64,000 nt of DNA from Corythucha ciliata (Eukaryota; Arthropoda; Insecta; Hemiptera; Tingidae), in NCBI GenBank assembly GCA_038030265.1, contig CM075941.1:53483952-53547951 (forward strand). The letters run 5' to 3'. Below are positions 45,205-55,859 of this stretch, in pieces. Positions within the stretch are counted from its first letter, which is position 1. Every line of letters begins with the position of its first letter. Below the pieces are notes generated by a model. The model was not told the DNA's origin and did no database searches. It saw nothing but the letters and a program-made list of their open reading frames with translations. Made by a program: the position numbers and the translations under genes.

Positions 45205-45580
45205 GTTTTGTTCCGACAGCAGCCTGTCGGGAAAAGTGCATTTCATTCATGCCCTCATAAGTTAGAAAGATATCAATCAATTATGAATGAAATTTAGGCC
45301 GGGATAAAGATTTTAATTGCAAATAACTCCTCTAACAAGAGTCCGCTTTCCCATATCGTGTAGGCAACCAAACCGACTATGTTTTATTTTTCATTTTCAT
45401 CATTTTGTTCCCCCTCAGTTGGTGCCAAAAAGGGGCCTGCGGTAAAAAGAAACACGATTTTATGATTTTGACTTTCTAAACCACGGCCTAAATGTCATTC
45501 ATAATTGATTGATATCTTTCTAACTTATGAGGGCATGAATGAAATGCACTTTTCCCGACAGGCTGCTGTCGGAACAAAAT
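45205..45580. mobile_element. Foldback element, GTTTTGTTCCGACAG ends, copy 1
   Basis: Inverted arms of about 95 bp, including CAGCCTGTCGGGAAAAGTGC, GCATTTCATTCATGCCC and GATATCAATCAATTATGAA. The centre is about 190 bp with no coding frame. The second copy at 52362-52750 is the reverse complement. The two ends GTCGGAACAAAA are perfect inverses. Confidence 0.8.
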
Positions 45581-45584
45581 TTTC

Positions 45585-46080
45585 TTTATTTTGGCCGCAA
45601 ATTAGCGTTTTTCTCATTTTAGCCGCTATTTATGGATTTTCTACGTTTCATCAACGAATTAAAGTTCCCCGTTCACCACGAATTAATTAACGCTTTTTCT
45701 GAAATTTAGCCGCGGATTAGCGATTTGTTTCACTTTCTGGCACGAAGTTACCTTCAAAAGCCGCGAATTGACGATTTCTCCATTTAAACCGCGATTTAGT
45801 GTTTTCCTTACTTTAGCGCTTCTTATCAATTTTATGAATGAATTAGCAATTTTTCTCCATTTTAGCCGCGAATGAACGATTTTTTGTCATTTTAGCGATT
45901 TGTCACCATTTTAGCTGTGAATTAGCGTGTTTCGTAATTTTCAACGCGAGTTACTGTTTTTTACACTCTATCCGCGATTTTAGTGTTTTTTCTCAATTTT
46001 AGCCGTGAAGTAACGTTTTACGTCGCGAATTAGCTGTGTAGATTTATTAATTTTTTCCGTGATTTAGCACTTACTCTCAC
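45585..46080. repeat. Degenerate short-unit array, type A
   Basis: CCGCGAATTAGCG / TTTTTCTCATTTTAG units of about 30-38 bp, directly abutting the foldback at 45205-45580. The copy-2 foldback also abuts a type A array (52005-52360), so the foldback may have inserted into this array type twice. Confidence 0.6.
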
Positions 46081-46224
46081 TTCATTAGAAACATCCTATA
46101 CAGGTGCCAGACACGATGATGATGATGGGATTTTTCATACGATGGGCTTCCGGACTACAAAGTATTTTTCGGAAGAATCCTATTACTATTCGGATATTTG
46201 GTAGGTTCCAGTTAGTCTGGATAA

Positions 46225-46400
46225 GCTGAGGTAGCCGCGTCCACACAATGCCGAATCGAAAGCGATTGGAGTCGATCGACTCCATTCGATTCGACTTCAG
46301 TCGACTTTTTTGACCGTCCATACTTGGTCGACTTTTCATTCGACTCAAGCCGATCGACTCCATTCGCTTTCGATTCGGCATAGTGTGGACGACGCAGCTT
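46225..46400. mobile_element. Foldback MITE with CGTCCACAC ends
   Basis: Inverted arms of about 50-55 bp. The left arm has CACACAATGCCGAATCGAAA and the right arm TTTCGATTCGGCATAGTGTG. TCGATCGACTCCATTCG occurs in both halves. No coding frame; the open frames on both strands are hairpin shadows. Confidence 0.7.
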
Positions 46401-47416
46401 CACGCTCCGAGTAATGACTCCAACACGGTTTTGCCGGGCCGGCTCGGCTTTGCGGGCTCAGCTGACCGGCGTACGAAAAAGTCCCCTCTTTTAACCAAAG
46501 CGGAGCAGAGTGAGGATCTTCATGGAATCTCCACTCTTATTACGCCCGGGTTACTTGATGACGGGTGGTACAAGCTGCTATCTCCGCAATTTTTGATTCT
46601 TCGAAGATTTCGAGGTTCTGTATTCTGCTATCGAGAACAAAAGGGGTGAGGGATCTCAGAAAATTATCTCCAGTGGACGGGATACATTTTTAACCATCCG
46701 TCACAATTCAGGATTTGTGCCCAGTGGCGCCGAAACGGGTTCAATGAGGCGCTTAGCAGAATTCTTAAAAAAGCCCGACCCACACCTATGAGAGCACCCC
46801 TACGGCGGTGGGGGGAACGGGGTGCAGTTACAACACACTGTATTGCTAACCGCCAGCTAGCTAGTGGTACGCGAGAGGTGATATGGGGGAAAGCGCCATT
46901 TCGCGTAGCTAGAATTTAGAAAAATCACTAATGATTAGCGGATAAATTAAGAAAAATCGCTAATGTGTAAACAGAAAGCTAAAGACAACGAGAAAATAGT
47001 GGCCCATACACGGGCAGATAATTTTGACAGATTTGATCGGCCGATATTTTCAACAGATATCGTTAACGATCTAGGGGAAACGATGACATCGGTTGTCGCC
47101 CCTTAACGTATAAAAGTTATCTGCGACCGATATCTGTTACCCTATCAAATCTGCTCGTTATTTGGGGCACATCTGACAGATTGAGATCTGTCGCCGACCG
47201 AAATCTGACAGATTTCATTTATCGGTCGGCTACGAAAGATATTTTGAGATCGGTGACAGATATGAAGTTAGAAAACTAATAGAGGGAGGTCGACCCACAT
47301 AAATGATAAAAAAAATGTGAGAAAATACATGTTTAAAGAAGTTTTGGTGGTTAAAATTGTTGCGTTAAGGGAAGGGGCGACGCCCGATTCGAAGTCGGTA
47401 GTCGGCCGATCTATGT
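46401..47416. other. Mixed repeat remnants left of Gypsy 2
   Basis: A CAGTGGCGCCGAAACGGG word at about 46730 resembles a hAT-like left end without a partner. A short type A remnant lies at 46905-47000. From about 47001 the sequence is rich in CAGAT/ATCTG inverted words, for example GACCGAAATCTGACAGATTT near 47195, and looks like an older foldback interrupted by Gypsy 2; related words resume at 51841-52010. Confidence 0.4.
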
Positions 47417-47421
47417 CTGCC

Positions 47422-47536
47422 TGTATAGGGATCTAGCTGATGCTAGATCCACATGATTCAATTATTGTTTAAAATAAATCAGTTTTATTTGTGTCGTTTA
47501 ATGAAACGTTATTAAGACAGAACTCATTTTGAAACA
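47422..47536 (+). repeat. Gypsy 2 5' LTR
   Basis: 115 bp, identical to the 3' LTR. It is unusually short for an LTR. Its last base is also the A of the first ATG of the gag region. Confidence 0.95.
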
Positions 47537-47885
47537 TGGTGCCAAGCGATGAATCCGCGCGCAATGTGGCAGGTCTGAACATCGTTGATCAAACTGCTGT
47601 TGGACAGCAAGTTTTCAGGCCTAACGCCGCTGCTCCACTCCACCTCCACATATCAATTTTGATTCCCCGAATTGGGCGAGGTGGCGCACACGGTGGGAAC
47701 GTTACCACCAAGCCACGTTTCTAGGCGTAATGTCTGACGAGTATCAGGTGAATCACTTGGTCTTGGCTTTAGGTGATGAGTCGGAGGATATTTTCGCTCG
47801 CCTGAGATTGACAGAAGCAGAACGAAGGAATTACAATGTGGTTTTACAAGCTTTCGAGCAGCATTTCGAAGGCAAAACTAATTAG
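47536..47885 (+). pseudogene. Gypsy 2 Gag N-terminal part, frameshifted
   Basis: A frame from 47536 changes near 47650 to one carrying FDSPNWARWRTRWERYHQ, a capsid-like block, and then reaches a TAG at about 47883. The remaining gag continues in the frame of 47836-49881. At least two indels are therefore present relative to a working copy. Confidence 0.75.
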
Positions 47886-49881
47886 TTTCGAAAGGAGTAA
47901 GTTTTTTGACCGCACTCAACGGACAGAGGAGCCGGCAGAACATTTTATTAACGACTTGCATTCAATTGCGAGGAAGTGTAATTTCGGAATTTTGCAGGAG
48001 GATTTAATCATGCATAAAATACTGCAAGGCATGTCTAACGTTCGGTTGTCAGAGCAGCTTCAAGCTGACAGCACGCAAACTAAATTGACACTGCAAAGCG
48101 CCGAGGAACGAGTGAAACAGACGGAGCTCATTCACAGCCAACAGACTAGTGTCAGAAAGCATTTTGAAGATACAGAGGTAAACCGTGTCAACAACTCAAA
48201 TTGGTCCACTGATAAAAGTCAGCAAAGAAGAAAGTGCTTTAAGTGCGGGTATGAGAATCATCTGGGAAAGGAATGCCCTGCAGTGAATAGCCGATGCTTT
48301 AAGTGTGATAAGTTGGGGCATTATTCGAGGTTTTGTAAGTCAAAACGAGCTGACTGTGTGTATCAATCTCCGTCGTTACAAACACCCAAAGAGAGAGACT
48401 TTTTCTTATCGGCAGTTGATTCAAAACATCCTGTCTCAAGTGAGGCTCAATGGGAAATTCATTTACGGGTGGGACCTTCTAGAGTCACCTTTCGCATCGA
48501 CACGGGAGCAGATGTCACAATTATTTCGGAAAACTTGTACAATAGAAAATTCAAATCTAAATTTCGCCTTTTGAAACAGAAGAGCTTGTTGTATGGTCCC
48601 GGGAAGAATAAATTAGACATCATCGGAATTTTTAAAGCCCCAATTAGTTACAAGCATAGGTGCAGTTTTGAAGACATTTACGTTCTGAAGAGTGAAGTCC
48701 AAAAACCCTTATTGGGCCGTCCAGCAATTGAAAAGCTACAAATAGTTAAGAGGGTTGACGAAGCAGCTGTTTCTGACCGGAAGTATAATTTAAAACAGTT
48801 ATACCCATCCATTTTTCATGGTATAGGAGTTATGCGTTACAGTTATACAATAAGTCTAAAAGAAGGGGTCAGACCGGTGGCTATCAACACGCCTCGTAGA
48901 ATCCCTGTACAGCTTAGGGACAAGACAGAACAAGAGTTGCAAAGAATGGAGGATCATGGGATTATCTCTCGAATAGAAGAACCAACGGACTGGGTTGCAG
49001 GGATGGTAGTCGTACCGAAGCAGGGCAATAAAGAAGTCCGAATTTGCGTGGACTATTCGGAACTCAATAAGGCCATTAAAAGGGAAAGAGTAGCTTTGCC
49101 TGGGGTGAACGAAATTCTGAATCAACTTTCGGGAGCTCAGTATTTTTCGAAAATAGATTGTAGAAGCGGCTATTTCCAAATTCTTCTAGATCCAAAATCA
49201 CAAAAATTGACATCTTTTCTCACGCCTTACGGGCGATTTGTTTTTAACCGTCTTCCGATGGGTATCTGCAGTGCACCAGAGGTGTATCATCGCACGATGA
49301 CCAAGATTCTCTCAGGTATCCCTGGAGTAGTTACCCTGTTGGATGATTCCCTCATTTATGGCCACACTCTCGAAGAACACAATGATCGGTTACATCAAGT
49401 GCTCAATAGGTTGGTAGCAGAGGGAGTCACGTTGAATGAAGATAAATGCGTGTTTGGGGTCCAAGAGGTTACATTCCTAGGTCACATCATTTCAGATAGA
49501 GGGATCCAACCCGATAGAAGAAAATTGGAAGCAATCAAACAATTACCTCCTCCAACAGACGTTCCCCAATTACGAAGGTTCTTAGGTATGGTAAACTATC
49601 AGCACGTTAAATTTTACTCCAAATTGGCTGAGGCGACGGAGCCTTTAAGGAATTTACTGAAGCATGAAAACGATTGGGTCTGGGATAAAAGTCAACAAGA
49701 AGCTTTCGCCAGGATAATTAGCATGTTGTCCAGCGAGCCAGTTTTAGTTTTTTACAATCCCACTAGACCTATAAGAGTTTCCGCCGATTCAAGTTTGCAG
49801 GGATTGGGGGCTGTCTTGGAGCAAGAAACTCGCCCAGGCGGCTGGCAGCCAGTACAGTTCGCGTCCCGGGGGCTTAACTGA
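47836..49881 (+). CDS. Gypsy 2 Gag-Pol: knuckles, protease, RT
   Basis: A 681-codon frame that joins the end of Gag and Pol without a frame change. Two zinc knuckles (CFKCGYENHLGKEC, CFKCDKLGHYSRFC) lie near residues 135-170. A protease motif (FRIDTGADVTIISE) follows. Reverse transcriptase shows FSKIDCRSGYFQI, TPYGRFVFNRLPMGI and VTLLDDSLIYG, with Leu replacing the usual Tyr of YxDD while both aspartates remain. The frame ends in the RNase H start (RVSADSSLQGLGAVLEQ) at a one-base insertion near 49876, in CTTAACTGAG. Confidence 0.9.
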   Translation: MWFYKLSSSISKAKLISFERSKFFDRTQRTEEPAEHFINDLHSIARKCNFGILQEDLIMHKILQGMSNVRLSEQLQADSTQTKLTLQSAEERVKQTELIHSQQTSVRKHFEDTEVNRVNNSNWSTDKSQQRRKCFKCGYENHLGKECPAVNSRCFKCDKLGHYSRFCKSKRADCVYQSPSLQTPKERDFFLSAVDSKHPVSSEAQWEIHLRVGPSRVTFRIDTGADVTIISENLYNRKFKSKFRLLKQKSLLYGPGKNKLDIIGIFKAPISYKHRCSFEDIYVLKSEVQKPLLGRPAIEKLQIVKRVDEAAVSDRKYNLKQLYPSIFHGIGVMRYSYTISLKEGVRPVAINTPRRIPVQLRDKTEQELQRMEDHGIISRIEEPTDWVAGMVVVPKQGNKEVRICVDYSELNKAIKRERVALPGVNEILNQLSGAQYFSKIDCRSGYFQILLDPKSQKLTSFLTPYGRFVFNRLPMGICSAPEVYHRTMTKILSGIPGVVTLLDDSLIYGHTLEEHNDRLHQVLNRLVAEGVTLNEDKCVFGVQEVTFLGHIISDRGIQPDRRKLEAIKQLPPPTDVPQLRRFLGMVNYQHVKFYSKLAEATEPLRNLLKHENDWVWDKSQQEAFARIISMLSSEPVLVFYNPTRPIRVSADSSLQGLGAVLEQETRPGGWQPVQFASRGLN

Positions 49882-51680
49882 GACAGAGAAACGCTATTCC
49901 AACTTGGAAAGAGAAGCCTTGGCTTTGACTTGGGCGTGCGAAAAGTTCGAAGACCTTTTAATAGGCACTACATTTATTTTACGAACAGATAACAAACCTT
50001 TAGTCACCCTTGCTCGGAAAGAAACCCCTTATTGATTTAAGTGCTCGAATTCAACGGTTTAGAATGCGTTTGTTAAAATTCGATTTTCGAGTTGAACACG
50101 TTTCGGGGAAGGAATTTTATACTCCTGACACTCTATCAAGATCTCCAGCTTCTTCTTCTTCCTTTAAAAATACCGACATTCTTGAAGACCAGATGACAGA
50201 ACTGTTTGTTGATCAAGTCTTTTCAGCCAACGTTAGCGACGTTCGGTTCAAAGAGGTATTGGAGGCTCAATTTGCGGACCCCTTGTTTGATATTCTGAGG
50301 AAATTTATTACGGAAGGGTGGCCAACGGTCCGTGACACAAGGGTAGCTCAATTTTGGAAGTTTAAAAATGACCTATGGGTAAAGGACGACATAATCCAGT
50401 ATAAAAATCGCTTAGTGATCCCATACAAGCTACGTGCCGTGATGTTTGACAGATTACACGCCGCTCATGGGGGTGAAAATAAATGCATCGAACGTGCCAA
50501 ACAATGCGTTTGGTGGCCATCAATTTCGCAGTTTATTCGTGAAAAAGTTGCAACATGCCAAAACTGTGTATCTCATCGTAATCAACGTCCAGAGCCGTTG
50601 ATACCGTCAGCTCAACCTAGTAGGCCTTGGGAACGCATTGCCATGGACTTCTTCAAAGCAAAAGGGGAGTGGCATTTGGTCGTAGGTGATTTTTTCTCCA
50701 GGTACATAGATGTTTGCCCTTTTCCTCGCAGTTTGCAGTCTTCTGAAATAATTGAGTACTTAAAAAAACTGTTTGCACATTTTGGCGTCCCTGAATCAAT
50801 TCGTTGCGATGCAGGATCGAATTTAAATTCTTTTCAAATGAGACAATTCAGTAGAGAACTTGGGTTTAAAATCATTCCCGGAAGTCCAAAACACTATCAA
50901 GGAAATGGATTTGCTGAGTCCATGGCCCGGATAGCAAAAAATTTAATTGAAAAATCACAGGATTTACAACTTGCACTTCTGGCCTACCGATCCACACCAC
51001 AGATAGGTTCATATTCGCCTTCTGAACTTTTAATGGGGCGAAAACTTCGTGGGGTTCTACCGATAGATCCGTCGTCTCTCAAGCCTAGGTGGCCAGATTC
51101 AAATAAATTCAGAGATATTGATGAAAAAGCCAAGCAGGTTCAGAAACGGAGGTTTGATAAGAGGCACGCAGCTCGCCCCTTAAGAGATTTAAAAGAAGGG
51201 GAACACGTTTTCATAACGGATATGAAAAGATTTGGTACAGTACGGACAAAAAGTACGGAAGCACCGCGGCGTTATCAGGTCGGAACCGAAACCGGAATAG
51301 TGACCAGGAACCGTGTCAACTTGATACCAACGAATTATTTGCGACCGAAAAGATGTGATGACATCAAGAAACAAAAATCCATCGAAGTTCCTCATCGATC
51401 CCAAAAATTTGATGACGATTGTGACCCTTGTCTTATTTTCCGCGGCAACACGAAGTCAAACACGACGAATTTCGAACCATCACAACGACCGCTAAATTTA
51501 GGGATGTCAGCTGGGACACCTGATGATCCTCTTCCTCCTATTCGTTTGCCATGGTGGGAAGAAGTGGAAGCAGAAGCAGAAATGGAGCCGGTGGAAGTCA
51601 ACGAGCCGTTCGTCAATAACAAACCAGAGGACACCACCGGACATACAAGAAGTGGTCGAAGATTCCGAAGTCTTAATTAA
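49880..51680 (+). CDS. Gypsy 2 Pol: RNase H end and integrase
   Basis: RNase H continues in a second frame (EKRYSNLEREALALTWACEK) to about 50035, then in a third frame from about 50010 to 51680 (556 codons). The third frame holds the zinc-binding region (HAAHGGENKCIERAKQ, CQNC) and integrase core residues (MDFFKAKG, RCDAGSNLNS, GNGFAESMARIAKN), followed by a long C-terminal tail ending RSGRRFRSLN. Integrase itself appears uninterrupted. Confidence 0.85.
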
Positions 51681-51720
51681 CCCCCCCCCCCTTTCTTCGC
51701 CACTATTGAAGGAGGGGAAA

Positions 51721-51835
51721 TGTATAGGGATCTAGCTGATGCTAGATCCACATGATTCAATTATTGTTTAAAATAAATCAGTTTTATTTGTGTCGTTTAA
51801 TGAAACGTTATTAAGACAGAACTCATTTTGAAACA
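51721..51835 (+). repeat. Gypsy 2 3' LTR
   Basis: 115 bp, identical to 47422-47536 and directly preceded by the purine tract. Confidence 0.95.
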
Positions 51836-51840
51836 CTGCC

Positions 51841-52360
51841 AGATATCTCTCAACAGAAATAGGTTGGTTAGTGGAGGACCACTGACGTATTTTAACTCCC
51901 ACCGATATCGTTCGGCCGATCACGGTTGATCTATCGTCGTTTCTCGCCCACTAACGAGCAGAATGAGCAGATCTTTCCGTCCGATCTCTCAGACACACAA
52001 AATCTGCCGCAGATTGAGAAAAAGTGCTAATTCAGGGCACAAATTGAAAAAAATAGCTAATTTACGGGTAAAATTGAGACAACTCCTACAATTCGTGGCT
52101 AAAATTGGGATAAAAGTCAAGAGTAAGCCGTAAATTGAGGTAAACGTCAAGAGAGTAGAACGCTACAAATCATATCTAAAATTAAGAAAAATCGCTAATC
52201 AGCGGGTAAAGTTTAAAAAAGCGCTAATTCGACGAAAATTGTAGAAGAAAAAATCAATAATACACGGCTAAAATTGATAAAACACCAATTCGCTGCTCTT
52301 GAAGGTAACTTTGTAGCCAAAGTTGAGGAAAAGTGCTAATACACGGCACAAATTGAAAAA
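51841..52360. repeat. CAGAT-rich remnant and type A array
   Basis: 51841-52004 continues the CAGATCTn-type inverted words found left of Gypsy 2. From 52005 the sequence is a type A array in reverse orientation (AAATTGAGAAAAAGTGCTAA units). Confidence 0.5.
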
Positions 52361-52361
52361 T

Positions 52362-52750
52362 TTTGTTCCGACTGCAACCTGTCGGGAAAAGTGCATTTCA
52401 TTCATGCCCTCATAAGTTAGAAAGATATCAATCAATTATGAATGACATTTAGGCCGTGGTATAGAAAGTCAAAATCATAAAATCGTGTTTCTTTTTACCG
52501 CAGGCCCCTTTTTTGGCACCAACTGAGGGGGAACAAAATTATGAAAATGAAAAATGAAACAGAGTCGGTTTGGTTGCCTATACGATATGGGAAGGCGGAC
52601 TCTTGTTAGAGGAGTTATTTGCAATTAAAATCTTTATCCCGGCCTAAATTTCATTCATAATTGATTGATATCTTTCTAACTTATGAGGTTCGACTCGATT
52701 GTCGCATGAATGAAATGCACTTTTCCCGACAGGCTGCTGTCGGAACAAAA
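52362..52750. mobile_element. Foldback element, GTTTTGTTCCGACAG ends, copy 2
   Basis: Reverse complement of 45205-45580, about 7 kb away. It differs by scattered substitutions and by about 14 extra bases (GTTCGACTCGATTG) in the right arm near 52690. Confidence 0.8.
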
Positions 52751-52759
52751 CTTTTTCCA

Positions 52760-53311
52760 GATTACGTTAATTTTCAGATCAGTTAAATTAGGTTAAATGG
52801 TATGTCACTATTTCACCATTGCGGAATGCGGAGTGCCTGGGTTCGAATCCGAAACATTTTTTTTTAAAAAATTTTTTTGTTCCTCCCTTTTTGGCCCACC
52901 TCAGGATTTTTTACTCAAGATTTATTAAGGCTGTAGGCAAATAAAATAAAAGAGACGGCTCAAAATACAATCTCAATGAAATTTTTTGGTAATTGGGTGG
53001 TCCAATAAAGCATAGCGTTAATTTAATAAGCTCCCCTCCGCCGAGAACTCCCCTGCCATATCAACGGATTTGGTTCACAAAGGTCTCATTCGAAAGCGCG
53101 TTCATTTCTCATTACTCGAGTCAATTTTGGGGGCAATTGCAGCAACAGCCGTGCGGTAGCGAATTTTCAACTAATTCAAACCCCTCTTTCACACCGTTCC
53201 CGTGGACCGATTCATCTGGATCACGAACTCGTCCGAGATATTCACGCTATTGATTTTTAGACCAAATTTGGTTGCCCTAAGTAAAAAATACACTCATCAA
53301 CCTCACCTTAT
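52760..53311. other. Unrecognised, with an isolated B-box word
   Basis: GGTTCGAATCC at about 52844, followed by a T run, matches the Pol III B-box, but no A-box or tRNA fold is present upstream. No gene recognised. Confidence 0.3.
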
Positions 53312-53368
53312 CAAAGTTGTGGAAAACTACCCCGCTCTGTGTACTTTCGAACGGTGTCCTGATAGTGC
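53312..53368. repeat. Fragment of the mariner-like element arm
   Basis: About 55 bp (AAGTTGTGGAAAACTACCCC through GAACGGTGTCCTGATAGT) repeats 54404-54460 inside the neighbouring element and is inverted at 55410-55467. It lies just outside the element's left end, so it is probably debris of another copy. Confidence 0.6.
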
Positions 53369-53664
53369 GACCGTGATCGTGCTAACAAGCGAGGGGCCAT
53401 ATATACAGGGTGATTCAGGAGGAATGTGACAAACTTGCACAGGTCGTAGTGCGTACCTAGACGCACAAAAAACGTTATAGGGACGCATAGCCGAAAATGC
53501 TTTGGTTACGAGATATGAGCATTTTCCTGTTGTTTCCCAGTTTCACCAGTTTTTACGGTAATTGTCGTGTTCACGGCTCACCGTTAGTGGTTAGACAAAA
53601 AATGACGGTGGATTCGGAAAGAGAACAAAATCCTGTTCCTGAAACCACCATGAAAATCCAAAAA

Positions 53665-54280
53665 TTTATTTATTTATTATTTATTATTTATTTATTATTT
53701 GCATCATGCATACGATAATCCAATCTACCAATACTATCGTTTAAATATCCACTAAAGATGCCAGCTCCCCAGAGGCAACTCGTGTGGAGAGCTGGAGCCA
53801 GAATTGCCAACCTAACTTATGTAATTTACAATTATATTCGTGCTTTACTATTTTAACTGTATTACCTACCAAAACATTAAATATGACAATAAAAATGGGA
53901 CAACAAATGATATAACTGTTTTACAACCAAGAACAAAATAAACCAACAACAGTATGAAACAAATTAACAATCAATCAAACATCAATAAATATCTCACAAT
54001 AAATAACAAATATGTAAACCTGCAAGAATATCACAGAAATCATCACAGACATCCAGTAAGATCCACCAAAACTAACTTTTTGGCGCTCATCAGTTCATTC
54101 AGGTGTCTTTTCAATGCACTGATGGAATTGAACGAATCAAAGTTAAATTTGTGCGTGATGGCAAATTTTAAGCCAACGATGAGTGCGTGCCTTGAGAATA
54201 AAGCAGTACGGTGAATAGGTACACGAACATTCGTTAAGGAGGCTGAAATGTCGTGATGTCGCTCTGAAATGTCGCTGAAA
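53665..54280 (-). mobile_element. 5'-truncated non-LTR retrotransposon tail
   Basis: On the minus strand a frame down to a TGA at 54042 reads RVPIHRTALFSRHALIVG then SFNSISALKRHLNELM. This matches the usual C-terminal tail of LINE ORF2 proteins (VPxHRTxxFSR, then SxxxFKxxLxxxL). It is followed by about 370 bp of possible 3' UTR and an ATAAATAATAAATAA-type tail (53665-53700). It interrupts the left arm of the mariner-like element, whose right arm shows the uninterrupted sequence. Confidence 0.6.
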
Positions 54281-54848
54281 TGTGAAATGTCGCTTGGGCT
54301 TGGCTACTTCAGCCATGTGAAAAGTTAAGGAAGTAGTTTTTTCAAATACCTGATAAATTTCACATCAGTATCAATCAGCTGCTAGTGGACGCATCGACGG
54401 ACAAAGTTGTGGAAAACTACCCCGCTCTGTGTACTTTCGAACGGTGTCCTGATAGTTGAAGTTTGCAACCCTCCGACTTTAGCAATCAAGTTCCAGTGCA
54501 AAAAAATGTAAACTTGCTTTGTTAAAACAAGCCGAATAGGTCAGTTTAAATGTCGTTTCCTTGGGGTATTGCGTTCCTTCGAGCATGCTCCTCTCAATGC
54601 CTGAAGTAAGAAGTAAGGATTCAATTGACAACGAGGTTTTCCATGTATGGAATGTGAGTTGAGGTGGTGGATGAACAGCGTTAGGGTGAAAATGATGGAC
54701 TTGGACATTTCACCTTATCAGATTCAGCCGGTACCCGTTGTAACACTCGCATCTCTCATTCACGAAGCTCATTGCACATCGTTTGTCCCTCCAACTTGTA
54801 TGAGATCAATTTACAGTAACAGCCTTAAGTTGAAATAACAACATAACA

Positions 54849-55250
54849 TCATTCAAATAAGTGTTGAAAAATTCCTCCCCCTTGTGGACACTCGGACGCT
54901 CTTTTCTGTATATCTCTGGTGGTTCGACGAATTTCGGCATCTCGTTGTCTGATCGATTCAGCACAGGCCACAACTTTGTTGATCAGCTCCTCGCGTTTGC
55001 TGGGCTTGTGTTCGTATACCATTGTCTTCATCCACCCTCAGAGACAGTAATCGAGGGATATAGTTATGACGTAATCGAGGGACGTTAGTTCAGGAGACCT
55101 CGCAGAACAGTTAATTGGTCCTCCTCGCCCACAATTTGCTGAGCTGAGCTGATTCTGATGAGATAGAACGGCCAAGTCCCCGTTCAAGTCCTAACGTAGC
55201 AGTTCATCCACGGCGTCTCTCATGGTGACCCTCGCGTAGTGAATTGAATT
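54849..55250 (-). pseudogene. Mariner/Tc1-like transposase C-terminal remnant
   Basis: The minus strand encodes, across stops, CGRGGPINCSARSPELTSLD and then GWMKTMVYEHKPSKREELIN with GIFQHLFE near the end. The pattern GRGGP...RSPxLTxLDxxxWG...KxxVY...REELxxxI...GGxFxxL is the well-known C-terminus of mariner/Tc1-type transposases. The Trp-Gly after the catalytic segment is lost and in-frame stops occur near 55035 and 55200. The open 60-codon frame is 54849-55031. Confidence 0.7.
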
Positions 55251-55859
55251 CTTACTTTTACTTCAGGCATTGAGGGGAGCATGCTCGGAGGAACACAATA
55301 GCCTAAGGAAAGGCCATTTAACCTGACCTATTCGGTTTGTTTTATCAAAGCAAGTTGCATTTTTTTGCACTGGAACTTGATTGCCAAAGTCGGAGGGTTG
55401 CAAACTTCAACTATCAGGACACCGTTCGAAAGTACACAGAACGGGGTAGTTTTCCACAACTTTGCCCGTCGATGCGTGCACTAGCAGCTGCTTGATACTG
55501 ATGTGAAATTTATCAGGTATTTGAAAAAACTACTTTTTTCACTTTTCATATGGCTGAAATAGCGACGCTCAAGCGACATTTTTTGATTTTCGCGGAGGTT
55601 TCAGGAACAGGATTTTGTCCTCTTTCCGAATTCACCGTCAGTTTTTGTCTAACCACCTACGGTGAGCCCACAATTACCGTAAAAAGTAATGCAACTAGAA
55701 AAAAACAGGAAAATGCTCATATCTCGTAACCAAAGCATTTTCGGCTATGCTTCTATATGACGTTTTTTGTGCGTCCAGGTACGCACTATCACCTGTGTAA
55801 GTTTGTCACATTCCTCCTGAATCACCCTGTATAAATATATATATATGTAGCAAATTGAA

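Larger units (their letters stand above)
47422..51835 (+). mobile_element. Ty3/Gypsy LTR retrotransposon 2
   Basis: Two identical 115-bp LTRs (47422-47536 and 51721-51835) start TGTATAGGG and end GAAACA. They are flanked by a perfect 5-bp target duplication CTGCC (47417-47421, 51836-51840). A possible primer-binding site, TGGTGCCAAGCGATGAA, starts directly after the left LTR. The purine tract AAGGAGGGGAAA (51709-51720) precedes the right LTR. The internal part encodes Gag and Pol in the order of Ty3/Gypsy, about 4.2 kb. Identical LTRs imply a very recent insertion, yet the coding region has four frame breaks. Confidence 0.95.
53406..55829 (-). mobile_element. Mariner/Tc1-like element with long inverted arms
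   Basis: Ends CAGGGTGATTCAGGAGGAAT (53406) and ATTCCTCCTGAATCACCCTG (55829) are perfect inverses over the outer 20 bp and are flanked by TATA on both sides, fitting a TA target. The inverted similarity extends about 550-600 bp inward on each side, far longer than usual for this superfamily. The centre carries a decayed transposase (54849-55250, minus strand), and the left arm is interrupted by a LINE tail (about 53665-54280). Confidence 0.75.

Noticed and set aside
52800..52870. Possible tRNA-derived sequence
   Set aside because: A B-box and a T run are present, but there is no A-box, no anticodon stem and a poor T-stem.
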